A DNA stretch of 48,447 nucleotides, taken from a virus. Location: positions 1 to 48,447 of the IMG/VR virus record IMGVR_UViG_3300044982_000085, one strand, 5' to 3'. The translations under genes were made by a program, and so were the position numbers. Position 1 is the first letter of the stretch, and the number at the start of each line of letters is the position of its first letter. This document shows, piece after piece, positions 25,320 to 34,374 of this stretch. The notes beneath the pieces are model-generated. The model was not told the DNA's origin and made no database searches. It saw only the letters and a program-made list of their open reading frames with translations.

Positions 25320-27641
25320 ATGAAAGCTATCAATACTCCCGCCCCGATCGTTACGCCGTGGGGCGTTGATGCGGCCTTTATCGCCGCGATTCCGGTGGCG
25401 TCGCAGGTATCCACGATCCCCAACGGTGCCTCACTCATGGATGGATTTCCGGTCTCATGCTTCCAAGACCCAGAAGCCGGCGGCTTGGCTCCTCGAGGCG
25501 TGGATTTCAACGGCATTCTCAACCTGCTATCACAGTCGCTCGTGTGGGCGCAGGCCGGCGGCCAGTACGTCTACAACGGCACCTATCAGACGGCGATCGC
25601 GGGATACCCGCAGGGTGCGCTTATCGCGCGCACGGATCTGTCCGGCTGGTGGGTCAACCAGGTGGATCAGAACACCACCAATCCCGAGGCACTCGGCGCC
25701 GGTTGGGTGCCGTTGAGCAACCCCGCGGCGCCGCTGGCCATTGCACTGACGAATGCCAATGTGACGCTGACCGCGCTGCAGGCCGCCGCATTGGAGTTCA
25801 CACTTACCGGCACATTGACGGCGAATGTTGAGCTGATCGTACCGGCATGGATCGGAACACGTTGGATCATCAACAACAAGACGACCGGGGCATTTACGGT
25901 CACGGTTCAAACAGCTGCCGGCACGGGCGTCATCCTGCAGAGCGGCACCACCCAGGTGCACAGTGATGGCACAAACGTGGTGCTGAGCGTGGCCTTTTTG
26001 CAAAACGGCACGAGTGCGGTGCTGCGCCCTTTCCAAGATAAAAGCCGCGATACGGTCAGCGTCCGCGATTACATGACGCCCGCGCAGATCGCCGATTCCC
26101 TGACAGGATCCCCGACGCTCAACACCAACGCATGCTTCGTTGCGGCGTGCACCTACTTGCAAGCTTTGGGCGGTGGAACGCTGGACATTGAGGCGGGTAC
26201 CTACCTTGTGGGTGCCCAGACCTTTGCCGGCACGACGGGGCTCGGGTATTCCTATCTCGGCATTGCGCCGATCAGTTTTTCCGGCTTGACCCACCCCATC
26301 AAGATTCGCTGCAAGGGTGCCGTGCTGACGATGGCAGCAGGGCTGAAATTCGGTTCTTACAATCCCACCACCGGTGCTTCGTACACGCCCACGCTGCCCT
26401 TCACGAATACCGACTATCAAGCATCCGTCGGCAATTTCATGCAGTTCACCAACTGCGCCTCGGTGGAAGTAGACAGCGTGGAATTGAATGGCAACGCCGC
26501 GGGTGCGGTGCTGGGCGGCCAGTGGGGCGACACGGGGTATCAATGCCCGGGCAGCGGCATCAGCGTGCAGGGATGCAATAACGTTACGCTCAAAGACGTT
26601 TATGCCCACCACTGCTGTCTTGATGGTCTCTATGTGGGGTACCAGTCGCTGACGGAAACATCCCCCATTTACCCGCATACCCTCATCGGTTGTCGCTCCG
26701 AGTTCAATAGCCGACAAGGTTTGAGCTGGACAGGCGGGACACATATCGAAGTGCTCGGCGGTTCCTACTCCAACACCGGCAACAACGGCTCGATCGCTTC
26801 CGCGCCGATGTGCGGCATCGATGTCGAGCCGTCCAGCACCGTATGCAAAAACGGTACGTTCGTGGGCGTGCAATTCATCAACAACGCAGGCGGGAATCCT
26901 GGCAGCAATGCCAACCGTCCGGACATCCAGTTCGTCAATTGCCGGTTCGTGGGTACCACGAACTATTCATGGTTCGGCGGTGGCAACTGTGAGGGATGCA
27001 CTTTCGAGGGTGAGACGGTCATCGCGGCACCCAGCTATTTTCACAACTGCCAATTGACGATGGCACCCATTAGCGCGGCGACGCTATACGGCAACTACGC
27101 CTGCACGGCTGGCACGACAGCGGGCTACGCGATTTTGGACGGGTGCACGATCAACGCGGGATTGCTCGGGGCGTGTTTCAACAGCGGCCTGACGACCACG
27201 CTGCAATACAATAACTGCACCCTGATCGGCACCAGCCAGACGCTCCACTCAGACTTCACGGGCTCTGTGATCACCGGGTTAGTGACCACGACGGGCGCGA
27301 CGATCTCCAGCGACCTGAGCGCGCTCACCTCCTCCGGCGTGGGCGTCCTGCAGTGCACGCAATATGCCTCGGTGGCGAATACCTACACCGAGCGCACCGG
27401 CACGACCACGACGGGCCTGCTTTACAACTCCTCGGGAGACGGCAATTTTCGCGTCTATGGCGGGGCGTACTGGGTCAATGGCAAACGCGTGGTCGGTGCG
27501 CAAATCACCGGGTACGGTACGCCGACAGGGGGTGTGCGCATCTCCAATTTCCCCGGTGCCTCGGCAACCTTGGTGCAATGCTCGGAAGCTATCGCACAAC
27601 TCATCGCGGATTTTGAGACCCACGGTATGTTGGGCGTGTAA
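25320..27641 (+). CDS. Tailspike with beta-helix domain
   Basis: 773 residues. N-terminal 220 residues share the attachment module of the fibre at 23194 (IPVASQVSTIP, GVDFNGILNLLSQS, NTTNPEALGAGWVPL). A linker PFQDKSRDTVSVRDYMTP precedes a right-handed beta-helix region (about 260-640) with many short repeats (ALGGGTLDIEAGTYLVGAQ, GSGISVQGCNNVTLKDVYAH). Such spikes often depolymerise capsule or O-antigen; I see no clear catalytic residues. The TAA is followed directly by the stop of the opposing DNA polymerase gene. Confidence 0.85.
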   Translation: MKAINTPAPIVTPWGVDAAFIAAIPVASQVSTIPNGASLMDGFPVSCFQDPEAGGLAPRGVDFNGILNLLSQSLVWAQAGGQYVYNGTYQTAIAGYPQGALIARTDLSGWWVNQVDQNTTNPEALGAGWVPLSNPAAPLAIALTNANVTLTALQAAALEFTLTGTLTANVELIVPAWIGTRWIINNKTTGAFTVTVQTAAGTGVILQSGTTQVHSDGTNVVLSVAFLQNGTSAVLRPFQDKSRDTVSVRDYMTPAQIADSLTGSPTLNTNACFVAACTYLQALGGGTLDIEAGTYLVGAQTFAGTTGLGYSYLGIAPISFSGLTHPIKIRCKGAVLTMAAGLKFGSYNPTTGASYTPTLPFTNTDYQASVGNFMQFTNCASVEVDSVELNGNAAGAVLGGQWGDTGYQCPGSGISVQGCNNVTLKDVYAHHCCLDGLYVGYQSLTETSPIYPHTLIGCRSEFNSRQGLSWTGGTHIEVLGGSYSNTGNNGSIASAPMCGIDVEPSSTVCKNGTFVGVQFINNAGGNPGSNANRPDIQFVNCRFVGTTNYSWFGGGNCEGCTFEGETVIAAPSYFHNCQLTMAPISAATLYGNYACTAGTTAGYAILDGCTINAGLLGACFNSGLTTTLQYNNCTLIGTSQTLHSDFTGSVITGLVTTTGATISSDLSALTSSGVGVLQCTQYASVANTYTERTGTTTTGLLYNSSGDGNFRVYGGAYWVNGKRVVGAQITGYGTPTGGVRISNFPGASATLVQCSEAIAQLIADFETHGMLGV

Positions 27642-30047
27642 TCACTTCCTGAAACGTTTGCCGCGCCACCCTCCGCGGGCGAAGATGGGCCACCCTGTCG
27701 CCCACGGGGGCATCGTGTTCATCTCGCGCTCAAATTCTTCGACGCTGCCAAACCCCTCGGGGATCTCCGCGACGTTTTCATCATAGACGTGCAGCACGAT
27801 CGGGTAGCCCGCCGCTTCCTGGCGCAGCTTGCCGTGACGCTGAATATCGTTGGCGACGGCCTGGCACGCATTCTCGATACAGATGCCGGCGTAGAGCGGC
27901 ATATCGATCCAGCCGTAGGGGCCCTTCTTGGGATTGGTGTTCCACCCCTTGAAAGTGATCGCCAGTCCGCGCCAGTCTTGCGGCGCCGGGTAGATGCGTG
28001 GCTGATGATAGGGAATGCGCCGGCCGCTGGGCAGCTCCATATAGAGCACGCGATCGTAGACAAACCAGGTCAGGCCGCTGAATGTGCCGTCGAGCCGGTG
28101 CACCGCGTACCGGTAGCCCGGGTTTTGGATGGCGGCGATCGCCATGCCCTCCATGCCGTGCAAATACGTGTGGTTATCCCACGGCTTCGCGCCAAGCGTC
28201 TGGGCCTGCACGGCTTCCCACGTGGGGCCGCTGCACGCCATGCCCCCGGCGGCGAGCGCCTGACGGTGCCACGCGATGATGGCGGGGTGGGCCTTCTGGC
28301 CGCCGGCCAGAAACACGATCGAGGGAGAGGCATGGCGCCACGCCAAAATGTCGGCGATGATCTCCTCATCCGTTCCTGGCATATCGAATGCCTTCGCTGA
28401 TCCGAGCCACCCCATGTACCCGAAAGCGAGCTCCGCGATCTTGCCTTTCTTCCGCAAGGGATGGTGATCCCCCGTGGTTGCTTTGCAGTCGAGAATCGTC
28501 TGTAGCGGCACCTTGAACATCTGGCTGGCCGACGCTTCGTAGATCTTGCCGTGAGTGCGGAACACGTCGATACGCCACTGTTCCCCGGATAGCATCGCGT
28601 TGACCACGGCTTCAATCGCCGAGTAGTCGCTGCCCACCAGGTCATGGCCGGGCGCCGCGGTGAAGAGACCGCGCAAGCATCCGCTGATGACGCCCATGGC
28701 GTCGCCCCAAATGCGCTCGAGGTACTGCAGGTTGCGCGAGCGGATGATGTCTAGCGCATCGTCGGCCGCCTCCACGTTCCAATCAAACTTCCGGGCGTCA
28801 GGCGCGCGCACCGTGTTGCAGTGGGGGCACGTCGTGCGCGGCGCCGGGTACCAGCGCGTACACATGGCGCACTGGTAGCACTCCGGCCCCGAGTTGGGCA
28901 GATTGGTGGGCTGCGGGCCGTTGCCGGTGGGGCGCCCCGTGCGCGCGCCGTGGAACGTAAAGAGGTCGTGGAGGCGATCGGCGAGCGTCGCTTGGTTGAG
29001 GATTGCAAATACCTTTTTGACGCTGGCGCTGCCCACCGTCGCGCGGATCTCCAGCACGCGAGTGCAGATCGGCACGTTGGAACAAAAGCGTACCGAGTCA
29101 TCAACCAGTGGGGTGGCGCGCAGGTGCTTCAACGCCAGTTCTACGCTCTCTTCGTCCAGCGAGGTGAGATAGACGTTGTGCGCCGCCAACCATCCGAGGA
29201 TCTGTTGCACCTTGCTGGCGGCGTCGATCCCGGTCAGCTGTCGCAACTCGATGTTGTAAAACTCCAACGCCTGCTCCACCAGGTCGGCACACGCTTGAGC
29301 ACTCTCCCGGTCGATATGCACGCCGCGCTCGTTGATAGCTTGGTCGAGCAGCCAGTATTCCAACTCGGGCGCCGGCAGATCCGGCACACGCCTCGACACC
29401 TCGGCCTCCGCCGCAATGTCCGTTTCGTTGTATGCCTGATAGTCCAGTGCGTCGCTCGGTGCATCGTCGAGCCGGATCCGGGTGCGTGGGTCGGCCTTCG
29501 TGGGATTGCGCGGCATGGAGAAAATGTTCATCAACGCCTTGCCGCGCTTGTCCTTTTGGATGGGCGTCTGCAGCACGCCAGCGACGTCGTCCAACGCGGG
29601 AGGCAGTGACCACGCGCGGCACTTGGCCATCGAGCAGCGCAGCTGATCGGGGCGCAGCGGAGGGAAGCCCAGCTTCACCGCCACGCGACTCCAGATCTTG
29701 CGCTCGAACCCGGCGTTGTGCGCCTCGAGCAGCTGCCCGCGCTGAATGTGGTCGACGAGGTCCGCCGGCAGCGGTTGGCCCTGGCGCCACCGTCGACGCC
29801 CGCGACCGTCTTTCAGATCGTAGGCCAACATCAGCAGCTCGGCGGTGGGGTGCTCCGCATAGCAGGCCGCCCCTGTAACGGGTAGCCCCTTCTTGCCTTG
29901 CGAGGCGTGCGGCAAGCAATCCCACTTGCGGGAGCCGGCATTCCACACGTAGCCCGCTTGGCTATACGTCTCCACATCGATATCCGGCAGGATCGTGGCG
30001 TAGCCAAATCCCGCCGGCACGCATTGGCCCGCGAGCAGCTCCGTCAC
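27642..30047 (-). CDS. Family A DNA polymerase with 3'-5' exonuclease and zinc-ribbon insertion
   Basis: 801 residues from GTG 30047 (GTGA overlap with rdgC). Exonuclease motifs: DIDVET (D24, E26), HNAGFE (110-115) and YNETD (206-210). Polymerase motif A GSDYSAIEAVV (D474), motif B RKKGKIAELAFGYMG (532-546) and motif C HVYDENV (D756, E757), where the usual His before Asp is Tyr. A Cys-rich insertion C390/C393/C396 ... C407/C410 follows the TGRPTGNGPQPTNLP motif. No 5' nuclease domain. Replicates the phage genome. Confidence 0.92.
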   Translation of the reverse strand: MTELLAGQCVPAGFGYATILPDIDVETYSQAGYVWNAGSRKWDCLPHASQGKKGLPVTGAACYAEHPTAELLMLAYDLKDGRGRRRWRQGQPLPADLVDHIQRGQLLEAHNAGFERKIWSRVAVKLGFPPLRPDQLRCSMAKCRAWSLPPALDDVAGVLQTPIQKDKRGKALMNIFSMPRNPTKADPRTRIRLDDAPSDALDYQAYNETDIAAEAEVSRRVPDLPAPELEYWLLDQAINERGVHIDRESAQACADLVEQALEFYNIELRQLTGIDAASKVQQILGWLAAHNVYLTSLDEESVELALKHLRATPLVDDSVRFCSNVPICTRVLEIRATVGSASVKKVFAILNQATLADRLHDLFTFHGARTGRPTGNGPQPTNLPNSGPECYQCAMCTRWYPAPRTTCPHCNTVRAPDARKFDWNVEAADDALDIIRSRNLQYLERIWGDAMGVISGCLRGLFTAAPGHDLVGSDYSAIEAVVNAMLSGEQWRIDVFRTHGKIYEASASQMFKVPLQTILDCKATTGDHHPLRKKGKIAELAFGYMGWLGSAKAFDMPGTDEEIIADILAWRHASPSIVFLAGGQKAHPAIIAWHRQALAAGGMACSGPTWEAVQAQTLGAKPWDNHTYLHGMEGMAIAAIQNPGYRYAVHRLDGTFSGLTWFVYDRVLYMELPSGRRIPYHQPRIYPAPQDWRGLAITFKGWNTNPKKGPYGWIDMPLYAGICIENACQAVANDIQRHGKLRQEAAGYPIVLHVYDENVAEIPEGFGSVEEFEREMNTMPPWATGWPIFARGGWRGKRFRK

Positions 30048-30934
30048 GCCGCACCCACCGGTGGAATGTTGAACCAGCGCGTCATCTTGTCGAGCAGCCC
30101 GGCCACTGCGGACGCCTGCAGGAAGAAACTAGCGTCACCCGGGTTGCGGCCATCTTCCTCGTCGTCCTGCAAGTCAAACTTCAACTTGCGCAACACGAGA
30201 TTCTCATCGAGCACAAATTGCAGTCCCTCGATGCCGAGCGCCAGACGTTTGACAGTTTTGCCGCCGCTCAGGCTCTCGAAAATCTCATCGGTCTGCAGAT
30301 CTTGGCGACGAAAAATCGCCCGCGGGCCTGACGGGGCAGCACGATCATTGAGTTCGCATTCATCGCCGAGTGCCACTTCGACGGGGGCTCCCATGTAGTT
30401 GTCGAGCCATGCGGTCATCTCGGTGCGCGGCGACAGCTCCGGCGCAGGCGGCACGACCGGCAGTGAGCCCAACGCCTCGCGCAATTGCCCCACGACGTGC
30501 AGCGCCTCTTTGGGGCTTGCGGTGTCGAGGCACAACCACCCCAACGACAGATCAAACCAACCGTAGACACGCTTATAGCGGATCGGGGCATGGGGGAGCA
30601 GGCGCGCAATGATGTCGTCACGCATGCGCTTACGCTCACGGCCGCCGACCTTGCGCCCCTCCAGCTCGGCGATGTTGGCCACGGTGCGGTCAAGCGTGCG
30701 ATTGACATGGGACATCTGCAGCTGACGCGTGCCGGTCTCCACGCAAAACTGCAGGCGTGTGCCTACGTGGCGGACGAAGTGCGCGCCATCGATCATGGCG
30801 AAGCCACTGGTTTGTAACGTGGCGGGACCGGGATCAAAGAACGGGTATTGCGGCACGACCTCGGCGAGCCGGGTCAGCACGTCCAGGCCCGTGACGGAGC
30901 CGAAACGAAACAGCGTGAGATTGCGAGGGGTCAT
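30044..30934 (-). CDS. rdgC: RdgC-like recombination-associated protein
   Basis: 296 residues, usual RdgC length. Matches include NLTLFRF at the start, LEGRKVGGRERKRMRDDI, RYKRVYGWFDLSLGWLCLD and a conserved end (GKTVKRLALGIEGLQFVLDE). RdgC binds double-stranded DNA as a ring and limits RecA action. In this phage it directly precedes the polymerase gene and follows the SSB gene after a terminator, so it is part of the replication/recombination set. Confidence 0.85.
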   Translation of the reverse strand: MTPRNLTLFRFGSVTGLDVLTRLAEVVPQYPFFDPGPATLQTSGFAMIDGAHFVRHVGTRLQFCVETGTRQLQMSHVNRTLDRTVANIAELEGRKVGGRERKRMRDDIIARLLPHAPIRYKRVYGWFDLSLGWLCLDTASPKEALHVVGQLREALGSLPVVPPAPELSPRTEMTAWLDNYMGAPVEVALGDECELNDRAAPSGPRAIFRRQDLQTDEIFESLSGGKTVKRLALGIEGLQFVLDENLVLRKLKFDLQDDEEDGRNPGDASFFLQASAVAGLLDKMTRWFNIPPVGAA

Positions 30935-30947
30935 AACTCGGGCTCCG

Positions 30948-30989
30948 TGAAAAGACCCGGCGCAGCAGGGGGATATCCACTGCGCCGGG
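30948..30989 (-). terminator. Hairpin terminator between SSB and rdgC
   Basis: 10-bp perfect stem CCCGGCGCAG/CTGCGCCGGG (30956-30965, 30980-30989); on the minus strand it is followed by TCTTTTCA. It may act as a partial terminator, setting polymerase/rdgC expression below SSB. Confidence 0.75.
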
Positions 30990-31006
30990 TAAAGGTCGCA
31001 CCCGTG

Positions 31007-31927
31007 TTACGGGGTGAGTATACCCGCAGTGATCAGCTGCTCGTCACTCCACCCGGCGGCGCGGTAGGCGTCGTAAGTGGTCATGGCCAGTGCGGTCAAT
31101 TGTCTAACCGGCGCTGCGGGGGGTGCAGGTGGTGCGGGAGGCGTGGCCGGCGGCGTTGGCGCTGCGGGGGCCAGTATCGCCGTATTGGGCACCGTAGGCA
31201 GCGGAGGCGGCGGTACAACAGCCGCGGGAGTGCTGGGCGGTGCCGGTGGACCCGGCGGGGGCGGCGTGGCTGCAGCGACCGTGACAGGGGCCAATGCACC
31301 GGCGGGCACTTCGGAGGCACCGGCGGGGAGTGGCGCTTGGCCAAAGCCCACCGACGCCGCGTCCATGCCGAGCTGAATTTCGGTGCCGAATGCTGAGTAC
31401 GCGACCATGTTGTAATTCAGGTAGACGCCCGGATTGCCGGTGCTTTTGTTGCCCGCCACGCTGCCCGCCACTTGGATGAAGTAGCCGGCCTTGATCGTGT
31501 CCGGCGGGATCGCCGAGCTACCGTCGCGGTTGAACGTCTTGGGCGGATTGGAGCCACCGAACCACACGACCCAGTGACCCGGGTAACCCTCGGCCTCGCA
31601 GGGCTTTTTGCCCTTCTTGTTCGGAACCTGGCTATCGCCGTCTTGAATCTTCCACGAGAAACCGGGAGCGTTGCCCTGTCCGGCGGGCCATGCCGCGTGG
31701 CCAGCGGCCCAAATGATGGCGCCCCATGCCGTGTTCGCCCAGTGCGTATGGCCGGCTTCCTTGGCGAACGCTACGCCGAAATTCCACTCGGTGCGCGGCT
31801 GGCCAATGTTGTCGCCGGACTTGTAGACAATCGGCCGGCCTTCGTAGTCGGTGCTGCGACCCTGAGAAACACTACCGCCCACCAAGCGGCCAACAGGGAA
31901 AAGAATCGGTGTAGCTTGATCAGACAT
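31007..31927 (-). CDS. Single-stranded DNA-binding protein (DUF2815-like) with Pro/Ala linker
   Basis: 306 residues from ATG 31927 (AGGGA upstream). N-terminal 190 residues match DUF2815 phage SSB (VGRLVGGSVSQGRSTDYEGR, WNFGVAFAKEAG, FIQVAGSVAGNKSTGNPGVY). Then about 80 residues of Pro/Ala-rich linker and a conserved-looking C-terminal peptide (YDAYRAAGWSDEQLITAGIL) likely used for partner binding. Coats single-stranded DNA in replication and recombination. Confidence 0.8.
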   Translation of the reverse strand: MSDQATPILFPVGRLVGGSVSQGRSTDYEGRPIVYKSGDNIGQPRTEWNFGVAFAKEAGHTHWANTAWGAIIWAAGHAAWPAGQGNAPGFSWKIQDGDSQVPNKKGKKPCEAEGYPGHWVVWFGGSNPPKTFNRDGSSAIPPDTIKAGYFIQVAGSVAGNKSTGNPGVYLNYNMVAYSAFGTEIQLGMDAASVGFGQAPLPAGASEVPAGALAPVTVAAATPPPPGPPAPPSTPAAVVPPPPLPTVPNTAILAPAAPTPPATPPAPPAPPAAPVRQLTALAMTTYDAYRAAGWSDEQLITAGILTP

Positions 31928-31938
31928 AAGGTATCCCT

Positions 31939-32340
31939 CTAGTTGCGAATCGCCAGCCATGCGGCCAGCCGTGTGAAAATGGGGGTGTCGCCGCTACTAC
32001 CTGGCGCATCGACGGTGTCAAGAAACTGGTGCACGGTGTCGCGTTCTGTAACGTTCTGCGTAATCTCAGAAACGCAGCTGTTGTAATTGAAGCGCAGCAA
32101 CTCGATTTCTTGCTCGAGGGCATCGTGTTTAGCGTGCCACTCGTTAGAGCTGCGTTGCGCGTCGCGCAGTTCACTCTGCGCTTTGATGCGCCCTTGCACC
32201 TCGGTCGCTAACGAGTTTTTATAATCGTCGATACGTGCAGTGGCGTCGCGGAGCACTTGCGCTGCGGTGTCGATCTGCTCTCGCAGCGCGCGCTGCGCTT
32301 TGAGGCTCAACGGCTTCTGTTTTGCTTTGCGCTTGATCAT
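31939..32340 (-). CDS. Coiled-coil protein, function unknown
   Basis: 133 residues, ATGA overlap with the DUF2800 gene. Basic N-terminus (MIKRKAKQKPLSLKAQRAL), then a long predicted helix rich in Glu/Gln/Arg up to about residue 100. Located between nuclease and SSB and behind the candidate promoter at 32415-32443. Confidence 0.65.
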   Translation of the reverse strand: MIKRKAKQKPLSLKAQRALREQIDTAAQVLRDATARIDDYKNSLATEVQGRIKAQSELRDAQRSSNEWHAKHDALEQEIELLRFNYNSCVSEITQNVTERDTVHQFLDTVDAPGSSGDTPIFTRLAAWLAIRN

Positions 32341-33455
32341 TTTGAGTTCCCAAAAAGTTTGCGGGCGGCCTTGGTGTCGGCCGGCACAACGCGGAGTTCA
32401 CCGCGTGGAGTATCAGAGTATTTCATAATGACGGCTTCGTCAATACCGAACCCCACCGCCTGTTTAGGCGTGACCAAGGCCGGCTTGGCGAGGTCCACAC
32501 CGAACAATGCGCCGAGGTCCAGCACCTCCCGCACCGGCTTGGTCCAGCGTTGCCGCGTGGTCGCCGCCTCGAGTTGGAACATCGGCACATCCACTCCGGC
32601 TTTGATGCGCGCCATCACTTGCGCTTCCAAGCCCGCATGACGCGCCTCGAGAGCTTTACGTGCGCGGCTCAGCTTCTGAAACTCACGCGCCAAGGGGCCG
32701 GGCGCCAAGTCAAACGGCACGCTGTCCCCCGTGATGGCCAACGCTTCGTAGCCAGCACGCTGCAGCGCATCGCAGCGGTGCGACGCGGGGCAATCGATGC
32801 ACTCCTCGTTGACCACACATTGGCTGTCCGGGCCGATGTCGTGCGCCACGCTGCTCATCGTGTTGAAGTAGCTGCGCAGATCCGAGGCTCGGATTTCCCA
32901 TGTGCGCACCGGCTGACCGCGGTAGAAGCACCGTGGCTGAACGATGTGCATACGCACGAGAATCAGCTGATCCGCCAAGCCGTCCAGGTGCTCGAGGATG
33001 GCGGCCACGTAGGCAATCAGTTGCCAGCACTCGAACACCTCCACGTATCGGTGGCCGAATTTGTAATCGAACAGGTCGAGGATGTTGACGTCAAAGCCCC
33101 ACGAGTCGGGCGTGCCCCACAAATCGGGGTGCAATCCCGCAGCCGCCGCACGCTGCTCCACGTGCAGGCCGTCGCGCCACGTCGCGCCACGCACGGCTTT
33201 GATGTGGTCGGCATAGAGCGCGGCGCCCTCCAGCATCTCCACCGTGATGGCGACGCCGTTGGGCGCAAGATCCCCTTCGCGCGGTATCGGCATGTCACAC
33301 AACATCTGCGCGGCCACCCAGTGTGCGGCGGTACCCTCGGCGGCTTCCTCGCTTTCCGGTTCGGGCGGCGTGGCTTCAATCATTGCAACGCTGCCTTTAC
33401 ACACCATCCAGCGCGAAGCGGAGCTCGGGGCAAGTCTGGCGTGGTCGTCACTCAT
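32337..33455 (-). CDS. DUF2800 PD-(D/E)XK nuclease
   Basis: 372 residues. N-terminus APSSASRWMVCKGS and EGTAAHWVAAQML are the start of DUF2800/Cas4-like exonucleases; the active-site region is GTPDSWGFDVNILDLFDYKFG with Lys near the end. A Cys cluster (CVVNEECIDCPASHRC) could hold zinc or an iron-sulfur cluster as in related nucleases. Likely 5'-3' recombination exonuclease working with the SSB. ATGA overlaps on both sides. Confidence 0.8.
   Translation of the reverse strand: MSDDHARLAPSSASRWMVCKGSVAMIEATPPEPESEEAAEGTAAHWVAAQMLCDMPIPREGDLAPNGVAITVEMLEGAALYADHIKAVRGATWRDGLHVEQRAAAAGLHPDLWGTPDSWGFDVNILDLFDYKFGHRYVEVFECWQLIAYVAAILEHLDGLADQLILVRMHIVQPRCFYRGQPVRTWEIRASDLRSYFNTMSSVAHDIGPDSQCVVNEECIDCPASHRCDALQRAGYEALAITGDSVPFDLAPGPLAREFQKLSRARKALEARHAGLEAQVMARIKAGVDVPMFQLEAATTRQRWTKPVREVLDLGALFGVDLAKPALVTPKQAVGFGIDEAVIMKYSDTPRGELRVVPADTKAARKLFGNSK
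32415..32443 (-). promoter_or_regulatory. Leftward promoter with TGACG-N4-CGTCA palindrome
   Basis: Minus strand: ATTGACG with TTGACG at 32443-32438, 17-base spacer, TACTCT at 32420-32415; palindrome TGACG-N4-CGTCA at 32429-32442. It lies in the 3' part of the DUF2800 gene and points at the coiled-coil, SSB, rdgC and polymerase genes. Three similar sites occur at 34.3, 36.1 and 37.5 kb. Confidence 0.6.
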
Positions 33456-34291
33456 ACGGAGGGGAAGAAATGCGCGTTGAATTGAGCGATGGCCGCGGGG
33501 TTGGTCACAATCTCGCGCAGATTGGCCACCTGCAGTTGCGTGACCAAGTAGTTATCGATATCCACTTTGGAGATTTTCCCAGTTGTGACGGCTTCCTGCA
33601 CGCGGCCGACCAAGGTGGGGAAGTCGATAACGGTCGGTGCCGCGGGCGCTGGCGGTGCGGGTGGCGCAGGGGGCTGGGCTTCGGCCATCGCATTGGCGAC
33701 GGGTGGCGCAACGGCTCGGCCTTGGCGTGCATCATATTCCGCGCGAACACTCTCAACGAGGTGTTCTTGCACGCCACGCTTCAATTTCCACGTGTTATCC
33801 GATTGGATGCGTGCGCGGCTCGATGCGTGGATGCGCTCATCCCATTCGTAGCCTGCCGAGTCAACGACTGGGACACGGCCGGTCGCCGCATTGGGGGCAG
33901 CTGGCGCGACCGGCGGCGGAGGGGCAGGCGGGACGACGTTCGGTGCCAAAGTAACCGGCGGCGCCGCGGGGGCAATCGGCAATGGTGCGGCAACCGCAGG
34001 CGTATCGGCAACACTCGGCGCCAAAGGGCCGCCACCGCCAAAGGTCGCACGGGCCGTGGCGATATCGTCTTGCAGGCCGACCGCTTCGCCGAGGGCCGCG
34101 GAGGGATGCTCCGACTCCTCCAGCTTTGCTACGGTTTCGCGCAACGCTTGTTCGAGCTGCGTACCGTCGAGCTTGAGCGTGATCTCATTCTCATGCGATG
34201 AGACGCCACCGAGGGCCAATACCGCATTGGACAATCGGCGGGCCTCGCTGGCGCTGAGCTCCCCATCGATGTTAATCGTTACGTTGATCAT
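33452..34291 (-). CDS. Replication-region protein with Pro/Ala linker, function unknown
   Basis: 279 residues. N-terminal strand-helix unit (INVTINIDGELSASEARRL, LDGTQLEQALRETVAKLEES), Pro/Ala-rich linkers at about 90-135 and 200-220, a middle WDERIHASSRARIQSDNTWK segment common in phage proteins, and a helical C-terminus. Architecture (domain, Pro/Ala linker, terminal helix) resembles the SSB two genes away. First gene of the leftward unit starting at the divergent promoter. Confidence 0.7.
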   Translation of the reverse strand: MINVTINIDGELSASEARRLSNAVLALGGVSSHENEITLKLDGTQLEQALRETVAKLEESEHPSAALGEAVGLQDDIATARATFGGGGPLAPSVADTPAVAAPLPIAPAAPPVTLAPNVVPPAPPPPVAPAAPNAATGRVPVVDSAGYEWDERIHASSRARIQSDNTWKLKRGVQEHLVESVRAEYDARQGRAVAPPVANAMAEAQPPAPPAPPAPAAPTVIDFPTLVGRVQEAVTTGKISKVDIDNYLVTQLQVANLREIVTNPAAIAQFNAHFFPSV

Positions 34292-34317
34292 ACTTGCGAC
34301 CTCTTGAGTGTTTTGGG

Positions 34318-34361
34318 TTGACTGCCGACGAAGCCTAACCCCATAATGACGGCATCGTCAA
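34318..34361. promoter_or_regulatory. Divergent promoter pair with shared palindrome
   Basis: Plus: TTGACT (34318-34323), 18-base spacer, CATAAT (34342-34347), 28 bases before the helicase ATG. Minus: TTGACG (34361-34356), 18-base spacer, TAGGCT (34337-34332), toward the gene at 34291. Both overlap TGACG-GCAT-CGTCA (34347-34360), so one regulator could control both directions. Confidence 0.6.
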
Positions 34362-34374
34362 TAGGGAATTTTTC

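Noticed and set aside
25530-26873. 447-residue minus ORF under the tailspike
   Set aside because: Antisense to a strong tailspike gene; length explained by high GC and few stops; no motif.
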